From Cellulomonas terrae (GTDB taxonomy: Bacteria > Actinomycetota > Actinomycetes > Actinomycetales > Cellulomonadaceae): DNA of 64,000 nucleotides. Positions 17,027 through 25,861 of this stretch are shown in pieces. The notes beneath the pieces were generated by a model. That model had not been told where the DNA came from. It saw nothing but the letters and a program-made list of their open reading frames with translations, and ran no database searches. Each line of letters starts with the position of its first letter. The first letter of the stretch is position 1. Both the position numbers and the translations under genes were made by a program. The stretch is from positions 1 through 64,000 of the forward strand of contig NZ_BJWH01000012.1 of NCBI RefSeq assembly GCF_007990265.1, read 5' to 3'.

Positions 17027-18391
17027 ATGAGCGACCAGACGATCATGACCACGCCGTTGAAGCGCACCATCGGCCGCAAGGTGCTGATCCTCTTCGTGGT
17101 CGGCGACATCCTGGGCGCCGGGATCTACGCGCTGACCGGGAAGGTCGCCGCGCAGGTCGGCGGGGCGATCTGGCTGCCGTTCCTGTGCGCGTTCGTGCTC
17201 GCGGGGCTGACGGCCGCGTCGTACGCGGAGCTCGTCGGGCGGTTCCCGCAGGCCGCCGGCGCCGCCCTGTACGCGAACCGTGCGTTCAAGCGCCCGTTCC
17301 TCACCTTCATGGTCGCGTTCGCCGTGATGATGTCCGGCGTCACCAGCGCGTCCGCGGCGGCCCGGGCGTTCGGCGGCGACTACCTCGCCGAGTTCTACAC
17401 GGTCCCGACCCTCGCCGCTGCATGGTTCTTCCTGCTGGCGATCTCCGCCGTGAACCTCCTCGGCATCTCGGAGTCCGTCCGCGTCAACGTGGTCCTCACC
17501 ATCGTGGAGGCGACGGGTCTGCTCGTGATCCTCGCGATCGGGGCGTGGGCCCTGATCAGCGGCGACGGCGAGCCCGCACGCACGCTCGAGCTCGAGACCG
17601 AGGGCGCGCCGCTCGTCGCCGTGCTCGGCGCGACCGCGCTCGCCTTCTACGCGCTCCTCGGGTTCGAGGACTCCGTGAACCTGGCCGAGGAGACCCAGAA
17701 GCCACGGCGCGACTTCCCGCGTGCGCTGTTCGGCGGGCTCGCGGTCGCCGGCGTCATCTACCTGGGCGTCGCCTTCACCACCTCGATGCTGGTGGACACC
17801 GAGACGCTCGCCGAGTCCACCGGACCCCTGCTCGAGGTGGTCAAGGTGGCCGGCCTGGAGTTCCCGCCGGGCCTGTTCGCGATCATCGCCCTGCTCGCGG
17901 TCACCAACACCGCGCTCATCAACATGATCATGGCGTCGCGCCTCGTCTACGGGATGTCGAGCGAGGGCATCGTGCCGAAGGTCCTCGGCCGGGTGCACAG
18001 GACCCGTCAGACGCCGTACGTGGCCATCGCGTTCACGGTGCTCATCGCCCTGACGCTGGTGAGCACCGGCGACCTGGCCGGCCTGGCCGACACCACGGTG
18101 CTCCTCCTGCTGCTGGTCTTCGTCGTCGTGAACATCTCCGTGCTGGTCCTGCGCAGGGAGCCCGACGACACACCGGCCGAGGGCGACGACGGCCCCTCGT
18201 TCCGAGCACCGACCTGGGTACCGGTCGTCGGTGCGCTGGTGTCGCTCGTCCTCGCCTCGCCCGTCACCGGACGCGACGCCGACGTCTACGTCCGCGCCGG
18301 GATCCTGCTCGGCATCGGCGTCGTGCTGTACGTGATCAACCGCCTGGTCGTCGGCAAGGTCGACGCCGACCCGGCGAGGCTGACCGGCTGA
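17027..18391 (+). CDS. APC-family amino-acid permease
   Basis: 454 residues with about twelve hydrophobic segments. The first helix carries the substrate-binding glycine motif GDILGAGIYALTG, and AYEDLVGRFP-like spacing appears as ASYAELVGRFPQAAGAALYANRAF. The helix-6 region FYALLGFEDSVNLAEETQKPRRDFPRAL is a standard APC signature. It probably imports or exchanges amino acids across the cytoplasmic membrane; the specific substrate is not readable. A GGGGGG stretch serves as ribosome site 6 nt before the ATG. The EamA gene starts 17 nt downstream on the same strand. Confidence 0.92.
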   Translation: MSDQTIMTTPLKRTIGRKVLILFVVGDILGAGIYALTGKVAAQVGGAIWLPFLCAFVLAGLTAASYAELVGRFPQAAGAALYANRAFKRPFLTFMVAFAVMMSGVTSASAAARAFGGDYLAEFYTVPTLAAAWFFLLAISAVNLLGISESVRVNVVLTIVEATGLLVILAIGAWALISGDGEPARTLELETEGAPLVAVLGATALAFYALLGFEDSVNLAEETQKPRRDFPRALFGGLAVAGVIYLGVAFTTSMLVDTETLAESTGPLLEVVKVAGLEFPPGLFAIIALLAVTNTALINMIMASRLVYGMSSEGIVPKVLGRVHRTRQTPYVAIAFTVLIALTLVSTGDLAGLADTTVLLLLLVFVVVNISVLVLRREPDDTPAEGDDGPSFRAPTWVPVVGALVSLVLASPVTGRDADVYVRAGILLGIGVVLYVINRLVVGKVDADPARLTG

Positions 18392-18408
18392 CGCGCGATG
18401 ATGGGGCC

Positions 18409-19467
18409 GTGACCGACTCCTCGCGCGGCCTGCGGAACGCCGGTGTGCGCGCCGCCCTGCTTGCGGCGGTCCTCTTCGGCGCGAGCGCACCCCTGGCCAA
18501 GCTCCTGCTCGGCGAGGTCAGCCCGTGGCTGCTCGCCGGCCTCCTCTATGTCGGCGCCGGCCTGGGGATGTGGGTCTGGCGGCTCGTCCGACGAGCACCG
18601 CGGGTCCGCCTCGCCCGCCGCGAGGTGCCGTGGCTCGTCGGGGCCGTGGCCGCCGGGGGGATCGCCGGCCCCGTCCTGCTGATGTTCGGCCTGTCGTCGA
18701 TGCCGGCCTCGGGGGCGTCGCTGCTGCTCAACGCGGAGGGCGTCCTGACGGCCGTGGTCGCCTGGGTCGTGTTCCGTGAGCCCGCCGGCCGCCGCGTCGT
18801 CCTGGGCATGGCGGCGATCGTCGCCGGGGCGGTCGTCATCGCCGTGCCGACCGGGCAGGCCCAGGTCACCAGCATGTGGCCCGCGCTCGCGGTCGTCGGC
18901 GCGTGCGCGTGCTGGGCGCTCGACAACAACCTGACCCGCAAGGTCTCGCTGACCGACGCGACCTGGCTCGTCGCGGTCAAGGGCTCGGTCGCCGGCCCGA
19001 CGAACCTCGCCCTGGCGCTCGTGCTCGGCGCACAGCTCCCCTCCCTGCGCGCCACCGGGGCCGCCCTGGCCCTCGGCTTCGTCGCGTACGGGCTGAGCCT
19101 CGTCCTGTTCATCGTCGGGCTGCGGCACGTCGGCACCGCGCGCGCCGGCGCGTACTTCTCCGTCGCCCCGTTCTTCGGCGCGGTCCTCGCGGTCGCCCTC
19201 GGGGACGCGGTGACCTGGCAGCTCGTGGTCGCGGGTGCGCTGATGGCCGTCGGGACGTGGCTGCACCTGAGCGAGGAGCACGGCCACGAGCACACCCACC
19301 ACGCCGTCACGCACGACCACTGGCACACCCACGACGACGGGCACCACGACCACGAGCACGGCGAGCTCGTCGCCGCCGGCGTCCGCCACCGGCACGTGCA
19401 CACCCACGAGCCGATGACCCACACGCACGAGCACTACCCGGACGCGCACCACCGCCACGACCACTGA
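18409..19467 (+). CDS. EamA/DMT-family transporter with a histidine-rich C-terminal tail
   Basis: 352 residues. Ten hydrophobic helices in two EamA repeats (LLAAVLFGASAPLAKLLLGEVSPWLLAGLLY in the first; AVVGACACWALDNNLTRKVS opens the second). After the last helix, from about residue 287, the tail is dominated by His with Asp, Glu and Thr in HTH, HDH and HEH repeats, like the metal-binding loops of CDF and Zip/nickel-cobalt transporters. DMT proteins export metabolites; the tail suggests binding of a transition metal such as Zn, Ni or Co (inference). GTG at 18409; the gap to the permease gene is 17 nt with a weak GATGAT hexamer. Confidence 0.88.
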   Translation: MTDSSRGLRNAGVRAALLAAVLFGASAPLAKLLLGEVSPWLLAGLLYVGAGLGMWVWRLVRRAPRVRLARREVPWLVGAVAAGGIAGPVLLMFGLSSMPASGASLLLNAEGVLTAVVAWVVFREPAGRRVVLGMAAIVAGAVVIAVPTGQAQVTSMWPALAVVGACACWALDNNLTRKVSLTDATWLVAVKGSVAGPTNLALALVLGAQLPSLRATGAALALGFVAYGLSLVLFIVGLRHVGTARAGAYFSVAPFFGAVLAVALGDAVTWQLVVAGALMAVGTWLHLSEEHGHEHTHHAVTHDHWHTHDDGHHDHEHGELVAAGVRHRHVHTHEPMTHTHEHYPDAHHRHDH

Positions 19468-19490
19468 CGCACAGGGCGTGGTCCGGTCAC

Positions 19491-19781
19491 CTACGGCTGC
19501 CGCGCGACGGTCTCCCCGTCGAGGAGGACCTGCACCCGGGTGCCGGGAGCCGCCGGGACGAGGCGCGCGAACGACCCGTCGACGTGGAACACGGTGCGCT
19601 CGGCGCCGACCACGACGACGAGCTCTCCCACCCCCGTGCCGTGCACCGTGACCCCGCCAGGGCCGGGCACGATGGCCGCGTCGGCTCGCTGGGGCGGCGA
19701 CGCGACGAGAGCGACGAGGACGGCGACCAGGACCGCGAGCACGAGCACGGCGCTCCGCCGGGACAGGGCAGCCAGGGCCAT
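19491..19781 (-). CDS. Small predicted exported or membrane-anchored protein
   Basis: 96 residues. A long N-terminal hydrophobic segment (AVLVLAVLVAVLVALVASPPQRADA) could be a signal peptide ending at ADA-A or an anchor. The remaining 60 residues look beta-rich (GGVTVHGTGVGELVVVVGAERTVFHVDGSFARLV). ATG preceded by GAGGAGG. No family recognised. Confidence 0.55.
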   Translation of the reverse strand: MALAALSRRSAVLVLAVLVAVLVALVASPPQRADAAIVPGPGGVTVHGTGVGELVVVVGAERTVFHVDGSFARLVPAAPGTRVQVLLDGETVARQP

Positions 19782-19817
19782 GACGCACCTCCTCGCTCGC
19801 GACGAGCGTAGCCGCGG

Positions 19818-20735
19818 TCAGTCGGACAGCGGCAGGCGCCGGACGCTGCGGAACCGGCGCACGCTTCCGTCGACCGGGTCGGTGAACGCGAGCTCCCCGG
19901 CCAGCAGCTGCAGCGGCCGACTGAAGTCGTCGACGTCGACCTCCCGCACCTGCGGGTACAGCGGGTCGTCGACGATCGGGATGCCGAGGCCGTCGAGGTG
20001 CACCCGCAGCTGGTGGGTGCGGCCCGTGCGCGGCGTCAGTCGGTAGACGCCGCGGCCGTCCGCCTCCGACTCCAGCTCGATGAGCGTCTCCGCGTTGACC
20101 GGTGCGTCCGGCACCACCTCGGCCTGCCACGAGCCGCGCTCCTTGCGCAGATGGTTGCGGACCACCACCGGGAACGACAGGTCGTCACGCAGCGGGGCCA
20201 GCGCCCAGTACGTCTTGGCCACCGCGCGGTGCTCGAACAGGCTCTGGTACGGCCCGCGCCACCGCGGCTCCGTCGCCAGCATGAGCAGGCCCGACGTGAC
20301 GCGGTCCAGGCGGTGCAGCGGCGACAGGTCGGGCAGGCCCAGCTGCGCCCGCAACCGAACGACGACGCTCTGCATGACGTGCCGGCCCCGCGGGATCGAC
20401 GACAGGAACGGAGGCTTGTCGACGACCACGAGCCGCTCGTCGCGATGGACCACGTGGATCGGCGCCGTGACCTCCGGCTCGTCCCGCAGGTCGCGGTGGA
20501 ACCACACGAACCGGTGCGGCGCGTAGGGGTCGTCCTCCCGGACCGCTCGCCCGTCCTCGTCGACGAAGCGCTCCCCCGCCAGCATCGCCGCCACGTCGAC
20601 GTGCTCCGGCAGCCGGTCCCGCAGCCAGGCACCCATCGTCGACCACTCGTCCGCGCGGGAACGGTCGCGGTCGGGGGTGCGCAACCGGGCGGCGTCGAGA
20701 CCGTGCCGCGCCGGGAGCGGCGATCTGGGGGGCAC
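19818..20735 (-). CDS. RluA-family pseudouridine synthase
   Basis: 305 residues. Isomerises uridine to pseudouridine in rRNA or tRNA. The catalytic motif is HRLDRVTSGL with nucleophile Asp144. VVVDKPPFLSSIPRG is the preceding conserved motif, and RTGRTHQLRVHLDGLGIPIVDDPLYP is the C-terminal RluA signature. An N-terminal stretch of about 70 residues has an atypical S4-like or alternative region. Target site unknown. The GTG at 20735 has a TAGCAT box 6 nt upstream. Confidence 0.93.
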   Translation of the reverse strand: MPPRSPLPARHGLDAARLRTPDRDRSRADEWSTMGAWLRDRLPEHVDVAAMLAGERFVDEDGRAVREDDPYAPHRFVWFHRDLRDEPEVTAPIHVVHRDERLVVVDKPPFLSSIPRGRHVMQSVVVRLRAQLGLPDLSPLHRLDRVTSGLLMLATEPRWRGPYQSLFEHRAVAKTYWALAPLRDDLSFPVVVRNHLRKERGSWQAEVVPDAPVNAETLIELESEADGRGVYRLTPRTGRTHQLRVHLDGLGIPIVDDPLYPQVREVDVDDFSRPLQLLAGELAFTDPVDGSVRRFRSVRRLPLSD

Positions 20736-20741
20736 CTGCCG

Positions 20742-20747
20742 ATGCTA
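20742..20747 (-). promoter_or_regulatory. -10 element for the RluA-family gene (leaderless)
   Basis: TAGCAT on the minus strand, 6 nt before the GTG at 20735. Confidence 0.5.
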
Positions 20748-20885
20748 GGGGGCTGCTCGAGCAGACGCCGAGCCGTCCCGTCTGCGGGCCGCCGCCGAGG
20801 TGGGTCGTCCCGATCCGCGCCGGGTGCCCGCGCTCGTCGGCGACACCGCCTCCGTGGTCCGGTACCTGCTCGTCAGGTCGGGCAT
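20745..20885 (-). CDS. Possible 46-residue basic protein, uncertain
   Basis: An ATG at 20885 with GAGG 6 nt upstream opens MPDLTSRYRTTEAVSPTS and continues into an Arg/Ala-rich, low-complexity tail. Its stop codon overlaps the -10 box of the RluA-family gene. No homology was recognised. It lies 26 nt after the siderophore-interacting protein gene on the same strand, so it could be a small operon member or chance coding in GC-rich DNA. Confidence 0.25.
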   Translation of the reverse strand: MPDLTSRYRTTEAVSPTSAGTRRGSGRPTSAAARRRDGSASARAAP

Positions 20886-20911
20886 GGTGACCTCACGAGC
20901 GGCTGAGCCGC

Positions 20912-21853
20912 TCAGTTCGCCTCCGACCGCCCCGCACGCCAGTACCCCATGAACGCGACGGCCTTGCGGTCGACGCCGCACTCGGCGACCAGGTGCCGGC
21001 GCAGGGTCTTGATGACCGCGGCCTCGCCGGCGAGCCAGGCGTAGAGCGCGGCGTCGGCACGCAGCGGGGCACCGGTCTCGTCGACGGGCACCTCCCAGAG
21101 CATGCCCTCGTCGACGTCCACGTCCTCGAGCTCGACGTCCGGTGCGGGGGCCTGACCGGGCAGGAGCCGCGCGCAGGCGGCCTGCACGGCGGGGACGAGC
21201 AGCTCGCCGTGGGCGCGGCCGTCGCGGCCGTACCAGCGGACGGTCACACCGTCCGGGGCCGCCAACGGGAGGCGGTCGCCGGACAGCGGCATCTCGATCA
21301 GGGCCTCGCCGCGCGCGTCGGCGGGCAGGCGTTCGAGGATGCCCGCGATGGCGGGGAGCGCCGTCTCGTCGCCGGCGATGAGCAGGCGGTCGGTGTGGGG
21401 CGGGGGCACGAAGTCGACGCCGCCGTGCGGGCCGGTCGCGTCGGCGTTGGGGCCGAGGATCACCAGGTCGTCACCGGGGGCGGCGCCGAGGGCCCAGCGG
21501 GAGGCGGGGCCGAGGTCGCCGTGCAGGACGATGTCGACGTCGACCTCGCGGCGGTCCTGGCGGACGCCGCGTGCGGTGTACGTGCGGATCGGGTGCCGCT
21601 TGTCCTCGGGCATCGAGCGCCAGCGGCCGTACCAGTCGGCGCTGTCCTGGAGGCTGAGCAGCTCGTCGTAGGACGCGGTGTCCAGCGGCAGGAAGAACTT
21701 GATGCGCTGGTCGAACCCGTTGTCCGCGAAGCGGTCCAGGTCGTCGCCCGTGAACGTCACGCGGACCACGCTCGGGCACATCGGCTGCACGGCGGCCACC
21801 TGCACGGCGAACATGCGGAAGGGCAGCGCCGGGGCCTCGACGGAAACAGTCAC
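20912..21853 (-). CDS. Siderophore-interacting protein (FAD-dependent ferric-siderophore reductase)
   Basis: 313 residues. Members reduce ferric siderophores in the cytosol to release iron. The FAD-binding barrel comes first (PSVVRVTFTGDDL; then HPIRTYTARGVRQDRREVDVDIVLHG, holding the R-x-Y-S/T FAD motif), followed by a NAD(P)-binding half (RLLIAGDETALPAIAGIL) and the C-terminal signature AVIKTLRRHLVAECGVDRKAVAFMGYWRAG. An in-frame GTG at 21904 overlaps the permease stop, but the GTG at 21853 is chosen because a TACCCT -10 box 7 nt upstream and an iron box lie between the two. Both starts may be used. Confidence 0.9.
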   Translation of the reverse strand: MTVSVEAPALPFRMFAVQVAAVQPMCPSVVRVTFTGDDLDRFADNGFDQRIKFFLPLDTASYDELLSLQDSADWYGRWRSMPEDKRHPIRTYTARGVRQDRREVDVDIVLHGDLGPASRWALGAAPGDDLVILGPNADATGPHGGVDFVPPPHTDRLLIAGDETALPAIAGILERLPADARGEALIEMPLSGDRLPLAAPDGVTVRWYGRDGRAHGELLVPAVQAACARLLPGQAPAPDVELEDVDVDEGMLWEVPVDETGAPLRADAALYAWLAGEAAVIKTLRRHLVAECGVDRKAVAFMGYWRAGRSEAN

Positions 21854-21860
21854 GTCGCTC

Positions 21861-21888
21861 AGGGTAGAGGAAGGTGAGGCTTCCCTCA
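21861..21888 (-). promoter_or_regulatory. Iron-box promoter for the siderophore-interacting protein gene
   Basis: TACCCT (21861-21866, minus strand) ends 7 nt before the GTG at 21853. The 19-mer at 21870-21888 matches the DtxR/IdeR consensus TTAGGTTAGGCTAACCTAA at 13 of 19 positions, with an intact AGGCT core. It sits immediately upstream of the -10, where a repressor would exclude polymerase. This would give the last gene of the operon its own iron-controlled start. Confidence 0.65.
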
Positions 21889-21900
21889 CTACCGAGTTCG

Positions 21901-24009
21901 TCACAGTGCACTCCTCCGCGTCCGCCACAGCAGGTAGATGAAGTAGGGGGTGCCGATCATGGCCGTGAGCAGACCGGCGGGGATCTGCGCAGGGGCGATG
22001 ACGGTCCGGCCGAGGGTGTCCGCGAGGCTGACCAGCAGCGCACCGAGCAAGGCCGCGACCGGGATGACCCGGGCGTGGGACGACCCGACGAGCGACCGGG
22101 CCAGGTGCGGCGCGAGGAGGCCGACGAACCCGACGACGCCGATCGCGGTCACCGCCGCCGCGGTGAGCAGCGCGGTGACGACGAGCAGGGCCAGGCGGGT
22201 GCGCTCCAGCTGGACGCCGAGCACGCGGGCCACGTCGTCGTCGACTGCGAGGACGTCCAGGTCGCGCCGCCACCGGACGATCAGCGGGACCATCACGAGC
22301 AGCGCCACCGCCACCGGCCACACCTGCTCGGCCGTCCGCCCGTACGTCGAGCCCGACAGCCACGTGAGCGCCATCGTCGTGTTCCACGGGCTGGTCAGCA
22401 CGACGATCAGGGTGATGATCGACGTCGCGGCGGCGGACACACCGATGCCGACGAGCACCAGGCGGTCGGAGCTGAGCCCGCGCCGGTTCGCCAGCGCGTA
22501 GACCAGCGCGAACGTGCTCAGCGCCCCGACGGCCGCCGCTGCCGACACCACCCAGAAGGGCGCCCCGGGGAAGACCACGATCGCGGTCACCGCGCCGACT
22601 CCCGCTCCGCCGGTGATGCCGAGCAGGCTCGGCTCGGCGAGCGGGTTGCGCGCGACGGCCTGCACGGTCGTGCCTGCGAGGCCGAGCGCGGCGCCGGCCA
22701 GGAGCGCGGCGAGCACGCGCGGGGTGCGCTGGTCGAGCACGAAGGACACCTGCCGGCCGCTGACCCCCGCGAACCAGTTGGCCACGTCGCCCATCAGCAG
22801 CAGGCGGTCGCCGAGCAGGAAGCCGGCGACCAGCGCGGTGACGACGGCGGCGGCGAGGACCACGACGACGACGCCGACCCGGCGACGCGACGCGGGGTGG
22901 GCGCTGACCGACGCGGTGCTGCGGGTCGGGCCGGAGTCGCGCAGACGGCGGGCGAGCCAGACCATCACCGACGCGCCGACCAGGGTGGTGACGACGCCCG
23001 TCGGGATGGCGACGGAGGCGACGCCGGGGACGGCCACGCGCAGCAGGACGTCGGCCCCGAGCACGACGACGCAGCCCGCCAGGGCGGCCAGCGGCAGGAG
23101 CAGCCTGTGCCGGGCCATCCCGGGGACGCGCCCGGCGACGAGCCGCGCGATCACGGGGGCCGTCAGGCCGACGAAGCCGATGGGACCGGCGACGGTGACC
23201 GCGAGCGCGGCCAGGAGCACGGCGAGCAGCACGGAGACGAGGCGGGTGCGGCGGACGTCGAGGCCCAGCACGGACGCGGTGTCGTCGCCGAGCGCCAGGA
23301 CGTCGAGCCGGCGCGCCCACAGGACGAGGGCGATCCCGGCGAGCAGCACGACGGGCGCGGCCCGGACCACCTTGGAGGTGCCGGACTGCACGATCGAGCC
23401 CTCGCCCCACGCGAACATCCCCATCGTCTCCTGCTCGAACAGGAGCATGAGGAGGATGGTCAGCGACGAGAGCGCGAGCATCGTGGCGGAGCCCGCGAGC
23501 ACGAGCCGGGTCGGGCCCTCGGCGCCGCCGCGCGCGATGGCGAGCACCAGCGCGGCGGCCGCGAGACCGCCGACGAACGCGAGCGCACCGTTGACCGCGA
23601 ACGGCAGGGTGAGCCCGGTGACCGCCGCGAGCACGACGGTGAAGTACGCGCCGGCGTTCACGGCGAGGGTGTCGGGCGAGGCGAGCGGGTTGCGCGCGAC
23701 CGACTGGAGCGCGCTGCCGGAAAGGCCCAGTGCGGTGCCGACCAGCAGCGCGGCGAGCACCCGTGGGGCACGCGACGCGACGAGCACCGCGAGCGCCTCG
23801 TCGTCCCCCGTCCCGGTGAGCAGGCCGAGCAGGTCGCCGACGCCCACGTGGGACGTGCCGAGCGTGAGGTCGACGAGCGCGAGCACGACCACGAGGGCGA
23901 TCGCGGCGACGAACACGCCGACGATCAGGGCGGGCCGCGCGCGGCGGACGGCGGCGGGACCCGCGGCGCTGAGCGCTGCGGGTCCCGCCGTCGGTGCGTC
24001 GACGCTCAT
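21901..24009 (-). CDS. Fused double FecCD-type iron-siderophore ABC permease
   Basis: 702 residues, about twice the normal FecCD length. Two full FecCD domains in tandem give roughly twenty membrane helices. The first has RVLAALLVGTALGLSGSALQSVARNPLASPDTLAV and the second RVLAALLAGAALGLAGTTVQAVARNPLAEPSLLGI, the same signature repeated. Each half also has a GPIGFVGL or GVVGFVGL block near its end. This is the FhuB arrangement, so one chain would form the whole transmembrane channel. ATG at 24009, 5 nt after the stop of the binding-protein gene; same operon. Confidence 0.95.
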   Translation of the reverse strand: MSVDAPTAGPAALSAAGPAAVRRARPALIVGVFVAAIALVVVLALVDLTLGTSHVGVGDLLGLLTGTGDDEALAVLVASRAPRVLAALLVGTALGLSGSALQSVARNPLASPDTLAVNAGAYFTVVLAAVTGLTLPFAVNGALAFVGGLAAAALVLAIARGGAEGPTRLVLAGSATMLALSSLTILLMLLFEQETMGMFAWGEGSIVQSGTSKVVRAAPVVLLAGIALVLWARRLDVLALGDDTASVLGLDVRRTRLVSVLLAVLLAALAVTVAGPIGFVGLTAPVIARLVAGRVPGMARHRLLLPLAALAGCVVVLGADVLLRVAVPGVASVAIPTGVVTTLVGASVMVWLARRLRDSGPTRSTASVSAHPASRRRVGVVVVVLAAAVVTALVAGFLLGDRLLLMGDVANWFAGVSGRQVSFVLDQRTPRVLAALLAGAALGLAGTTVQAVARNPLAEPSLLGITGGAGVGAVTAIVVFPGAPFWVVSAAAAVGALSTFALVYALANRRGLSSDRLVLVGIGVSAAATSIITLIVVLTSPWNTTMALTWLSGSTYGRTAEQVWPVAVALLVMVPLIVRWRRDLDVLAVDDDVARVLGVQLERTRLALLVVTALLTAAAVTAIGVVGFVGLLAPHLARSLVGSSHARVIPVAALLGALLVSLADTLGRTVIAPAQIPAGLLTAMIGTPYFIYLLWRTRRSAL

Positions 24010-24014
24010 GGGTG

Positions 24015-25001
24015 TCAGGCTGCGGTCAGTGCTTCGACGGTCGCGTCGATGAACGCCGCACCCGACTCCGGGCCGCCGAACAGCCAGATGCCGTCGGGCA
24101 GGCGGGTCGTGTTGCCCGCGACGACGAAGGGCAGCTGCTCCCAGATCGCGTTGCCGGCGAGGCCGTCCTGGAACGCGTCGCCACCGTCGGCGTCGTTGCC
24201 GACGTAGAGGAAGTGGGTGTCGCCGAGCTCCGTCAGGCCCTCGACGTCGGTCTGCGCGAGGCCGTAGTCGGGGTCGCCCTCGCCGGTCCAGGCGTTCTCG
24301 AGGCCGATCTCCGCGGCGAGGGCGCCGAGGTACGAGCCCGGGGTGTAGATGCGGATGGAGACCGCACCGTCGGCGAGCCAGCCGTCGGCCATGGTGAAGG
24401 ACGCGCCGGCCAGGCCGGCCTCGTCGAGCCGAGCGGTGGCGTCCTCGACCGTGGCGTCGAAGTCCGCGAGCGCGGCCTCGGCGGCGTCGGACGTGCCGGT
24501 CGCCTCACCGAGGATCTCCAGCGTGCGGCGCATCTTGCCGAGCGGGTCGGACGCGTCCGAGCCGCGCAGCGCGATGACCGGGTACTCGGCCTCGATCTGC
24601 TCGATGACCTCGGCGGGCAGGTCGGTCGTGGTGACCACCAGGTCGGGGTCGAGGGCCGCGATCGCGTCCAGGGACGGCTCGCCGCGCATGCCGACGTCGG
24701 GCGTCGACTCGTCGAGCGGCACGATCGTGTCCCAGGTGTTGTAGCCGACGACGTCGGCGGCGCCGACGGGCGTGACGCCGAGCGTGAGCAGGTTCTCCGT
24801 CAGCCCCCACTCGAGCGAGACGACGTCGGTGGCCGGGCCGTCGAGCTCCACGGTGCCGCGGTCGTCCTCGATGGTGATCGTCCCGCCGGCGGCGGCGGAG
24901 GACGAGGAGGTCGGAGCGTCGGCGGCGTCCTCGGTGGTGCCGCAGGCGGTCAGCAGGAGCGCTGCGCCGGCGAGGAGGGCGGGGAGGGCTGTCTTGCGCA
25001 C
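24015..25001 (-). CDS. Iron-siderophore substrate-binding lipoprotein
   Basis: 328 residues. Lipoprotein signal ALPALLAGAALLLTACGTTED with lipobox LTAC, then a Ser/Ala linker. The rest fits the FepB/FhuD-type periplasmic-binding fold: ITIEDDRGTVELDGPATDVVSLEWGLTENLLTLGVTPVG, then DAIAALDPDLVVTTTDLP, and a long interdomain helix around LEILGEATGTSDAAEAALADFDATV. It captures ferric siderophore outside the membrane for the fused permease. GTG start, 33 nt after the ATPase gene. Confidence 0.93.
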   Translation of the reverse strand: MRKTALPALLAGAALLLTACGTTEDAADAPTSSSSAAAGGTITIEDDRGTVELDGPATDVVSLEWGLTENLLTLGVTPVGAADVVGYNTWDTIVPLDESTPDVGMRGEPSLDAIAALDPDLVVTTTDLPAEVIEQIEAEYPVIALRGSDASDPLGKMRRTLEILGEATGTSDAAEAALADFDATVEDATARLDEAGLAGASFTMADGWLADGAVSIRIYTPGSYLGALAAEIGLENAWTGEGDPDYGLAQTDVEGLTELGDTHFLYVGNDADGGDAFQDGLAGNAIWEQLPFVVAGNTTRLPDGIWLFGGPESGAAFIDATVEALTAA

Positions 25002-25034
25002 AGGGGTGTCCTCGGAGGTTGGTGAGCGGGGGTG

Positions 25035-25856
25035 TCAGACGGTGGTCAGGTGGAAGCGGTGCGTGTGCTTGCCGACGGGGCGGGTGTGCACGCGACCGGT
25101 GGTCTCGTCGCGCTGGACGTCGATGCGGATGCCGTACGTCTCGGTGAGCGCGTCGGCGGTGAGCACCTCGTGCGGGCGGCCGGAGCCGACGACCTCGCCG
25201 CGGCGCAGCAGCACCACGTGGTCGGCGACGGCGGCGGCCTGGTCGAGGTCGTGCAGGACGACGCCGACGGCGACGCCGTGGTCGTCGGCCAGGTCGCGCA
25301 CCAGGTCGAGGATCTCCACCTGGTAGCGCAGGTCCAGGTACGTGGTGGGCTCGTCGAGGAGCAGGACGCGGGTGTCCTGCGCCAGGCAGGTGGCGAGCCA
25401 GACGCGCTGGAGCTCGCCGCCGGAGAGCTCGTCGACGCCGCGCTCGGCCATCGACTGCACGCCCGTGACCTCCATGGCCCAGGCGATCGCGCGCGGACCG
25501 TCGGCGTCGTTCTGCCGCCAGCGGCCGCGGTACGGGTGGCGGCCGTAGCCGACGACGTCGCGGACGCTGACCCCCGACGGGGTGGGTCGCGACTGGGACA
25601 GCAGCGTCACGCGCCGCGCGAAGTCCTTCGCGGACAGGGCGTGGGCGTCGGGGACGTCGGGGAGGCTGACCGTGCCGGACTCGGGGCTGTGCAGCCGGGC
25701 GAGCGCCCGCAGCAGGGTCGACTTGCCGGACCCGTTGGGGCCGATGAGCGCGGTGACCTGGCCGGGCTGGAGGCGCAGGTCGGCCGACGTCACGACGACC
25801 GTGCCGTGGTACGCCAGCGTGAGGTCGTCACCGCGCAGGGCATCGGAAGGGGTCAC
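25035..25856 (-). CDS. Iron-siderophore ABC transporter ATP-binding protein
   Basis: 273 residues, FecE/FepC type. Walker A GPNGSGKST with Lys45, Q-loop near LLSQSRPTP, ABC signature LSGGELQR, Walker B VLLLDEPTTYLD, and switch histidine in VLHDLDQA. It powers the fused permease from the cytosolic side. The first gene of the four-gene operon, with a GTG at 25856 that lies 7 nt after a TAACCT -10 box embedded in an iron box. Confidence 0.96.
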   Translation of the reverse strand: MTPSDALRGDDLTLAYHGTVVVTSADLRLQPGQVTALIGPNGSGKSTLLRALARLHSPESGTVSLPDVPDAHALSAKDFARRVTLLSQSRPTPSGVSVRDVVGYGRHPYRGRWRQNDADGPRAIAWAMEVTGVQSMAERGVDELSGGELQRVWLATCLAQDTRVLLLDEPTTYLDLRYQVEILDLVRDLADDHGVAVGVVLHDLDQAAAVADHVVLLRRGEVVGSGRPHEVLTADALTETYGIRIDVQRDETTGRVHTRPVGKHTHRFHLTTV

Positions 25857-25861
25857 ATGGG

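Noticed and set aside
16102..17109. DUF427 gene with an extended N-terminus
   Set aside because: The extension overlaps the YtxH-like coding sequence in another frame; the GTG at 16593 gives the family length and coupling.
19281..19467. The His-codon-rich stretch as a DNA repeat or regulatory element
   Set aside because: It is in frame with the EamA transporter and encodes its tail; the repetition is coding.
20897..20913. GAGCGG/CCGCTC hairpin at the end of the siderophore-interacting gene
   Set aside because: Only a 6-bp stem with no T-tract; too weak to call a terminator.
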